Below the pieces are notes generated by a model. It was not told the DNA's origin. It saw only the letters and a list, made by a program, of their open reading frames with translations, and ran no database searches. A stretch of DNA of 33,600 nucleotides from Rhodobacterales bacterium (GTDB lineage Bacteria; Pseudomonadota; Alphaproteobacteria; Rhodobacterales; Rhodobacteraceae): NCBI GenBank assembly GCA_026400355.1, contig JAPLPE010000011.1:1-33600 (forward strand), given 5' to 3'. A program made the position numbers and the translations under genes. Positions 29,009 to 33,600 of the stretch are shown in pieces. The stretch's first letter is position 1; the number at the start of each line of letters is the position of its first letter.

Positions 29009-30163
29009 ATGAAGATCACTGCGATAGCCCCGTTTCCTGTCTGGATCGGTCGCCGCAACCAGCTGGTCGTCAAGGTCGAGACGGATGAAGGCATCTTCGG
29101 CTGGGGCGAAAGCGGGCTGTCGGGGCGGGAACAGGCGGTTGTCGGCGCGATCCGGCATTTCGCCGAATTCCTGCGTGGGCGCGATCCGTTCCAGACAGGC
29201 GCGATCTGGCAGGCAGTCTATCGCAGCCAGTATTTCGAAGGCGGGCGCGTGCTGCAGGCTGCCATGTCGGCCATCGACATCGCGCTGCATGACATCAAGG
29301 GCAAGGCGTTGGGTGTGCCGGTCTATGAGCTTCTTGGGGGGAAGCAACGCGAGGTCATTCCCACCTTTGCCTCGACCTCGGCTCCCGAACAGGCGGGGAT
29401 GATCGAACAGGCGCAGAACCTCAAGGCCGCAGGCTGGACTGCGATCCGGTTCTTTCCCGATTTCCGTGATACGGATGGCATATTCGAACCCCGCGAACAC
29501 ATCGCCAGGACCGCCCGCGCCTGCACTGCCGCTCGCGAGGCGCTGGGCGATGAAGTTGTGCTGGGGATCGACTGGCACCACCGCCTGTCGGTGGCCGAGG
29601 CTGCGTCCTTCTGCCAGAAGATGCCACGCGGCACGCTCGATTTCCTTGAAGAACCGATCCGGGACGAGACCCCAGAGGCCTATGAGGCGCTGCGGCGGCT
29701 GACCGACGTGCCCTTTGCCATCGGTGAAGAGTTTGCGTCGAAATGGCAATTCCTACCCTTCATCGAGCGGGACATTCACCAGTTCAACCGGATCGACCTG
29801 TGCAATGTGGGCGGGTTCACCGAGGCGATGAAGGTCGCGGGCTGGTCTGAGGCGCATTATGTCGACCTGATGCCGCATAACCCGCTGGGTCCGGTCTGTA
29901 CGGCTGCGACGATCCACATGTCAGCGGCGGTAGCGAACTTTGCCTGGCTTGAGACACGGGTGAATGCGAGCGACCTTTATGCAGGAGGCGAGACGGATGA
30001 CGTATTCATCCAACAGCCCCGGCTGGAGGGGGCCGTTTACCCTGTGTCGGACGCGCCGGGTCTTGGCATCGAGATCGACGAAAAGGCCCTGACCCGTGAA
30101 GCCTTCCGCTACTGGGAAGCGCCACATCTGAAACGCCGCGACGGCTCTGTGACGAACTGGTAG
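29009..30163 (+). CDS. Galactonate-dehydratase-like enolase-superfamily protein (copy 1)
   Basis: 384 residues; the ATG directly follows the ManD stop. Metal ligands D188 (LGIDWHH), E214 (FLEEPI) and E240 (AIGEEFASKWQF), candidate base H190, and H290 (LMPHNPLGPV) match the galactonate-dehydratase branch of the mandelate racemase group. The usual Lys motif position reads WTAIRFFP (R147), which departs from the K-x-K of many members. The next gene is a co-linear paralogue. Expected product is a 2-keto-3-deoxy acid from an aldonate or aldarate. Confidence 0.9.
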   Translation: MKITAIAPFPVWIGRRNQLVVKVETDEGIFGWGESGLSGREQAVVGAIRHFAEFLRGRDPFQTGAIWQAVYRSQYFEGGRVLQAAMSAIDIALHDIKGKALGVPVYELLGGKQREVIPTFASTSAPEQAGMIEQAQNLKAAGWTAIRFFPDFRDTDGIFEPREHIARTARACTAAREALGDEVVLGIDWHHRLSVAEAASFCQKMPRGTLDFLEEPIRDETPEAYEALRRLTDVPFAIGEEFASKWQFLPFIERDIHQFNRIDLCNVGGFTEAMKVAGWSEAHYVDLMPHNPLGPVCTAATIHMSAAVANFAWLETRVNASDLYAGGETDDVFIQQPRLEGAVYPVSDAPGLGIEIDEKALTREAFRYWEAPHLKRRDGSVTNW

Positions 30164-30167
30164 GCCC

Positions 30168-31319
30168 ATGAAGATCCGTGCCATTACCCCCTATGCCGTC
30201 TGGGTCGGCATCCGTAACCAGCTTCTGGTCAAGATCGAGACGGACGAGGGCATTATCGGCTGGGGCGAAAGTGGCCTGTCGGGGCGCGAAAAGGCAGTGA
30301 TCGGGGCGATCGAGCATTACAGCCTGTTCTTGATCGGGCGCGATGCCTTTGCCATCGGGGCACTGTGGCAGGAGATGTACCGCAGCCAGTATTTCGAAGG
30401 CGGCCGCGTGTTGCAGGCGGCCATAAGCGCCATCGACATTGCGCTTCACGACATCAAGGGCAAGGCGCTGGGGGTTCCGGTGCATCAGCTTCTAGGGGGG
30501 AAGCAGCGCGACGTCATTCCCACCTTTGCCACGACCGGTGCCCCGCCGGGGCCGGAAATGATCGAACAGGCCCGGATGCTGGTGGAACATGGCTGGACCG
30601 CGATGCGCCTGTCGCCCGCGTTCCACGAACATCCGACCCGGTTTGAACCCCGCGAAAGCATCCCCGAGACGGCCAAGTGGTGCATCAAGGCCCGCGAAGA
30701 GCTTGGGGATGCCGTAGTGCTCGGAATCGACTATCACCATCGGCTTTCCGTGGCCGAGGCCGCGTCGTTTTGTCAGAAGATGCCGTCCGGAACGCTCGAT
30801 TTCCTTGAAGAACCGATCCGTGACGAAACGCCCGAGGCGTATGAGGCGCTACGGCGGATGACCGACGTGCCCTTTGCCATCGGCGAGGAGTTCGCGTCGA
30901 AATGGCAGTTCCTGCCCTACATCGAACGCGACATCCATCAGTTCAACCGGATCGACGTCTGCAATGTGGGCGGTCTGACCGAAAGTATGAAGGTCGCGGG
31001 CTGGTCGGAGGCCCATTATGTGGACCTGATGCCGCACAACCCGCTGGGCCCCGTCTGCACGGCGGCGACGGTGCATTTCTGCGCGGCGGTGGCCAATTTC
31101 TCGTGGTTGGAAACGCGGTCCTCGCCTGCGGAAAAGCTGGGCTTCGACAATGCCGAATTCTTTCCCGAGCAGCCCCGGATCGAGAACGCAGTGTATCGGG
31201 TTAGCGATGCGCCGGGCCTTGGCGTCGAGGTGAACGAGGACCTGATCAAGAAACAAAGCTTCAAGTTCTGGGAAGCCCCGCATCTGAAACGCGACGACGG
31301 TTCCGTCACCAACTGGTAG
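30168..31319 (+). CDS. Galactonate-dehydratase-like enolase-superfamily protein (copy 2)
   Basis: 383 residues, four bases after copy 1. It aligns with copy 1 without gaps to about residue 319, then differs around 320-335 by one residue of length. Conserved catalytic set: D188 (LGIDYHH), H190, E214, E240 and H290. Differences gather at 122-160 (TTGAPPGPEMIE, WTAMRLSPAFHEHP) and 317-335, which are near the specificity loops and capping contacts in this fold. This suggests a duplication with a change of stereospecificity, not mere dosage. Confidence 0.9.
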   Translation: MKIRAITPYAVWVGIRNQLLVKIETDEGIIGWGESGLSGREKAVIGAIEHYSLFLIGRDAFAIGALWQEMYRSQYFEGGRVLQAAISAIDIALHDIKGKALGVPVHQLLGGKQRDVIPTFATTGAPPGPEMIEQARMLVEHGWTAMRLSPAFHEHPTRFEPRESIPETAKWCIKAREELGDAVVLGIDYHHRLSVAEAASFCQKMPSGTLDFLEEPIRDETPEAYEALRRMTDVPFAIGEEFASKWQFLPYIERDIHQFNRIDVCNVGGLTESMKVAGWSEAHYVDLMPHNPLGPVCTAATVHFCAAVANFSWLETRSSPAEKLGFDNAEFFPEQPRIENAVYRVSDAPGLGVEVNEDLIKKQSFKFWEAPHLKRDDGSVTNW

Positions 31320-31325
31320 GACAAC

Positions 31326-32063
31326 ATGACCAAGGATATCCCCCGCCCCGACCCCGCCCTTGTTGCCAAGCTGAAGGCGCTCGGGGCCGCCACGGTGGCG
31401 GGCACGCTCGCGGGTCTCGGCATCAGGCAGCCCCATATCCAGGGGCCGGTCAGCTGGCTCAAGGGCCGCGCGATTGCCGGCCCCGCGCTGACGCTGCTGA
31501 TGATGCCGAAGCGCGAAGACCTGTATGGCGACGGGGAGTATAATGACCCCGAAAAGCAGTTGCACCGCCATGTTCTATATGCGGCGCAACCCGGTGATGT
31601 GGTCGTCGTGGATGCGCGCGGCGACATGACCGCGGGCATTTTCGGCGAGATGATGATGACCTATTTCAAGGGGCGCGGCGGCGTCGGCATGGTCATCGAC
31701 GGCTGCGTCCGGGACTGGCCGGGGCAGATGGAACTCGACATGCCTTTGTGGATCAAGGGGCTGACGCCGAACTTTCACACCCAGACCGGGCTAATGCCCT
31801 ATGACTATAACTGCCCCGTGGCCTGCGGGGGCGTGACGGTGATCCCCGGCGACATCATCGTGGCCGATGATGACGGCGCGGTCTGCTGCCCGGTGGCGCT
31901 GGCCGGGCAGGTGATCGAACATGCGGGCACACATCACGACTGGGAGGATTTCTCAAAGTACATGCTGCTGCAGGGGGGATCGCTGCAACGCTATTACCCG
32001 CTGCATGACGATGCGCGCAGCGAATATGAGGAATGGCGCAAGTCGAACCCGATGAAGCGCTAG
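31326..32063 (+). CDS. RraA-family protein, probable pyruvate-type aldolase
   Basis: 245 residues from ATG 31326. The RraA/HMG-aldolase core is clear: AATVAGTLAGLGI at the N-terminus, GDVVVVDARGD (90-100), GIFGEMM (with E108) and GGVGMVIDGCVRDW (118-131), including R129 and D130 that bind metal and substrate in the aldolases. PVACGGVTVIPGDIIVADDDGAV follows. Relatives cleave 4-hydroxy-4-methyl-2-oxoglutarate and similar 2-oxo acids; others lack aldolase activity and bind RNase E. In this operon a retro-aldol step on a keto-deoxy sugar acid, giving pyruvate or tartronate semialdehyde, is the sensible reading. Confidence 0.88.
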   Translation: MTKDIPRPDPALVAKLKALGAATVAGTLAGLGIRQPHIQGPVSWLKGRAIAGPALTLLMMPKREDLYGDGEYNDPEKQLHRHVLYAAQPGDVVVVDARGDMTAGIFGEMMMTYFKGRGGVGMVIDGCVRDWPGQMELDMPLWIKGLTPNFHTQTGLMPYDYNCPVACGGVTVIPGDIIVADDDGAVCCPVALAGQVIEHAGTHHDWEDFSKYMLLQGGSLQRYYPLHDDARSEYEEWRKSNPMKR

Positions 32064-32066
32064 AGG

Positions 32067-33005
32067 ATGGCTTCTGTGACCGACCCGAAACCACTGGGGC
32101 CGCTTGGGGGGCCGGTATACAAGGTGATTGATCCGCGCTTTGCTGCGCTGACCGTGAAGGGCGGAAAGGCCGAACGGCTGTGGACCGGCAGCAAATGGAC
32201 CGAAGGGCCCGCGTGGTTTGATGCGGGCTATCTGGTCTGGTCGGATATCCCCGGCAACCGGATGATGCGCTGGGACGAGGCGACCAGTGCCGTTTCCGTT
32301 TTCCGCCATCGGGCTGCAAGTTCCAACGGCAATACGGTGGACCGCGAGGGGCGTCTGGTGACCTGCGAACAGCATTCAAGGCGGGTGACTCGGACCGAAT
32401 CCGACGGTTCGACCACTGTCCTTGCAGTTGCGTTTGACGGCAAGCGGTTCAACTCGCCCAACGATGTTGTGGTGAAATCCGATGGCACGATCTGGTTCAC
32501 CGACCCCAGTTATGGCGTTGGCGGTGAAGGCTATGAGGGCGTACGCGAGATGGAGGGTTGCCACGTCTACCGCGCCGATCCGGTGACGGGCGACGTGCGT
32601 CAGATGACAAGCGATTTCTACATGCCCAACGGGTTAGCCTTTTCGTCTGACGAAAGCATTTTGTACATTGTCGATACCGGTGCCACGAATTTCCCCGACG
32701 CCCCGAACCACGTTCGTCGCTTTGCCGTGGGTCCGGATGGCACGCTTTCGGGTGGTGAAGAGCTTCTCGCGATTGCGAAGTTCCATGATGGTTTGCGGGT
32801 CGACAGCGAAGGACGGCTGTGGTGCGCAAATGAGGAAGGCGTGCATTGCCATGCGCCCGATGGAACGCTTCTGGGCAAGCTGCACCTGCCCGAGCGCGCG
32901 TCGAACCTGACCTTCGGGGGGCAAAGTGGCAACTGGCTCTTGATCACCGCGACGACTTCGGTCTACCGCGTGCCCGTCAATGCGCGGGCTGCGTCGTATC
33001 CCTGA
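32067..33005 (+). CDS. SMP-30/gluconolactonase/LRE-family lactonase
   Basis: Up to 312 residues. The ATG 32067 touches its only purine-rich site; GTG 32076 sits nine bases after GAGG and is the more likely start (309 residues). The six-bladed propeller has metal ligands E46 (WTEGPAW), N132 (FNSPNDVV), N188 (YMPNGLAF) and D241 (FHDGLRVD), and the typical TIWFTDPSYG blade. The family hydrolyses sugar lactones to aldonates or aldarates with Ca or Zn. It would open the lactone made by the uronate-dehydrogenase-like SDR. It is the last gene of the right arm; a hairpin overlaps its stop. Confidence 0.92.
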   Translation: MASVTDPKPLGPLGGPVYKVIDPRFAALTVKGGKAERLWTGSKWTEGPAWFDAGYLVWSDIPGNRMMRWDEATSAVSVFRHRAASSNGNTVDREGRLVTCEQHSRRVTRTESDGSTTVLAVAFDGKRFNSPNDVVVKSDGTIWFTDPSYGVGGEGYEGVREMEGCHVYRADPVTGDVRQMTSDFYMPNGLAFSSDESILYIVDTGATNFPDAPNHVRRFAVGPDGTLSGGEELLAIAKFHDGLRVDSEGRLWCANEEGVHCHAPDGTLLGKLHLPERASNLTFGGQSGNWLLITATTSVYRVPVNARAASYP

Positions 33006-33025
33006 GCGACCAGATCTCGCTCAGG
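33001..33025 (+). terminator. Hairpin across the end of the last operon gene
   Basis: CCTGAGCGA (33001-33009) pairs perfectly with TCGCTCAGG (33017-33025), with a 7-base loop. The stem includes the TGA stop of the lactonase gene. No T-run follows, so it may act as an mRNA-end stabiliser or a weak terminator. Confidence 0.5.
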
Positions 33026-33053
33026 GCCCTCCAAAGGAAAGCGTACCAAGGAT

Positions 33054-33464
33054 ATCAGGTATGGCGAAGATGCTGATTACGCATATCTTCTGGACCATGA
33101 TGGCCATGTTGATCCGGACTGGATCAGACGATGCATTCTTGATCGCCAATACATAGTGGCAACCGAAGGACCGCAGAAAGCAGGATTTCTGCGATTCAGC
33201 ATGTTTTGGGGAAAGATCCCGTACATGGACCTTGTCTGGGTGTCGGAGAGCTACAGGCGCCAAGGGGTCGGGTCAGGCATGTTCCATTTCTGGGAACAGG
33301 AGATGAAAAAGCGCGGCGCCACAATACTTATGACATCATCGATGGAAGATGAGCCTGAGCCGCAGGAATGGCACCGGCGAAACGGCTTCAGGCCGTCGGG
33401 CCAGCTGACCTTTGCCAAATTGCAAGAAACGCCGGAAGTGTTTTTCGTGCTGGATCTGGTCTAG
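33054..33464 (+). CDS. GNAT family N-acetyltransferase without a canonical start codon
   Basis: A continuous frame encodes the full GNAT core: IRYGEDADYAYLLDHDGHVD, DWIRRCILDRQYIVATEG, FLRFSMFWGKIPYMDLVWV, the acetyl-CoA loop SYRRQGVGSGMF and EWHRRNGF, ending FFVLDLV. Homology reaches back to the ATC codon at 33054. No ATG, GTG or TTG lies in frame between the previous stop (33003-33005) and GTG 33156, which would remove the first third. Either a rare ATC start is used, or a one-base loss (GGATGATCAGG to GGATATCAGG) destroyed the start. The TAG stop at 33462-33464 is formed at the junction with the right-hand IS. Possibly a new pseudogene. Confidence 0.65.
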   Translation: MRYGEDADYAYLLDHDGHVDPDWIRRCILDRQYIVATEGPQKAGFLRFSMFWGKIPYMDLVWVSESYRRQGVGSGMFHFWEQEMKKRGATILMTSSMEDEPEPQEWHRRNGFRPSGQLTFAKLQETPEVFFVLDLV

Positions 33465-33599
33465 AGCGTGTCGCGTTCATTCGGGTTTGTATCCTGCGGC
33501 GATGAAGTAGTTGAGGCATTCGTCCTCGGTGAAGAGGTTGCAGACGGCGCCTACGGCTTTCCAGAGCTCCTCGTAGGTGCGGGCGGCGGCTTTGCGGAG
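33461..33599. repeat. Right copy of 139-bp perfect inverted repeat (IS630 end)
   Basis: Exact reverse complement of 1-139. The IS outer end begins at the CTAG at 33461-33464, directly after the last codons of the GNAT gene. Confidence 0.95.
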
Positions 33600-33600
33600 C
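33477..33600 (-). mobile_element. IS630-family transposase, C-terminal end (cut by window edge)
   Basis: The minus strand encodes the same 40 C-terminal residues as the left-hand copy, with the stop at 33477-33479. Its 3' end faces into the window, so the two copies are in inverted orientation with 3' ends inward. Catalytic residues are outside the window. Confidence 0.72.

Noticed and set aside
1-33600. A classic composite transposon
   Set aside because: Only the inner 139 bases of each IS copy are visible and outer ends and target duplications are outside the window, so mobility as a unit cannot be claimed.

Overview
The window looks like GC-rich alphaproteobacterial DNA, most likely from the Rhodobacteraceae or a close relative. 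This is judged from gene content and protein style (BKACE operon, dipeptide-type ABC importer next to sugar-acid dehydratases, large RTX protein, IS5/IS630-type transposases), not from a database search. Both ends carry the same 139 bases in inverted orientation. They encode the C-terminus and outer end of an IS630-type transposase, with the transposase 3' ends pointing inward. The segment is therefore either bracketed by two inverted IS copies or is an assembly contig that stops at a repeated IS.

Region by region. 1-3263 is a gene graveyard: an ABC permease cut by the IS630 copy, the tail of its ATPase, an IS5 transposase scrap with a 10-bp tandem duplication, a decayed DUF3011-like gene beside an intact small lipoprotein paralogue, an IS4 scrap, and the first ~20 codons of an aldo/keto reductase. 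3465-6216 is a tight operon of class III aminotransferase, beta-keto acid cleavage enzyme (BKACE) and GNAT acetyltransferase. 6311-6907 is a Crp/Fnr regulator pseudogene. About 1 kb (6908-7917) has no recognisable gene. 7918-10951 is an adaptor-permease-ATPase exporter (DevBCA/MacAB-like). It converges on a 1911-residue RTX repeat protein (10999-16734).

16911-33005 is a two-armed, divergently transcribed sugar-acid catabolic locus. The left arm (minus strand) is an enolase-superfamily dehydratase, a cupin protein and an SDR. The right arm (plus strand) is a Tat-exported solute-binding protein, two permeases, two ATPases, an UxuA-type mannonate dehydratase, a uronate-dehydrogenase-like SDR, a ManD-type mannonate dehydratase, two tandem enolase-superfamily dehydratases, an RraA-type aldolase-like protein and an SMP-30/gluconolactonase-type protein. 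The arms share a ~580-bp control region holding a repeated 14-bp motif. The inferred logic is import of a sugar acid or its conjugate, then oxidation, lactone opening, dehydration to 2-keto-3-deoxy acids and aldol cleavage, with no kinase in the window. The carriage of two unrelated mannonate dehydratase folds plus three further enolase-superfamily dehydratases is the most unusual metabolic feature.

A GNAT gene without a canonical start codon lies between the locus and the right-hand IS copy. No intact transcription regulator, tRNA, rRNA or CRISPR array was found.
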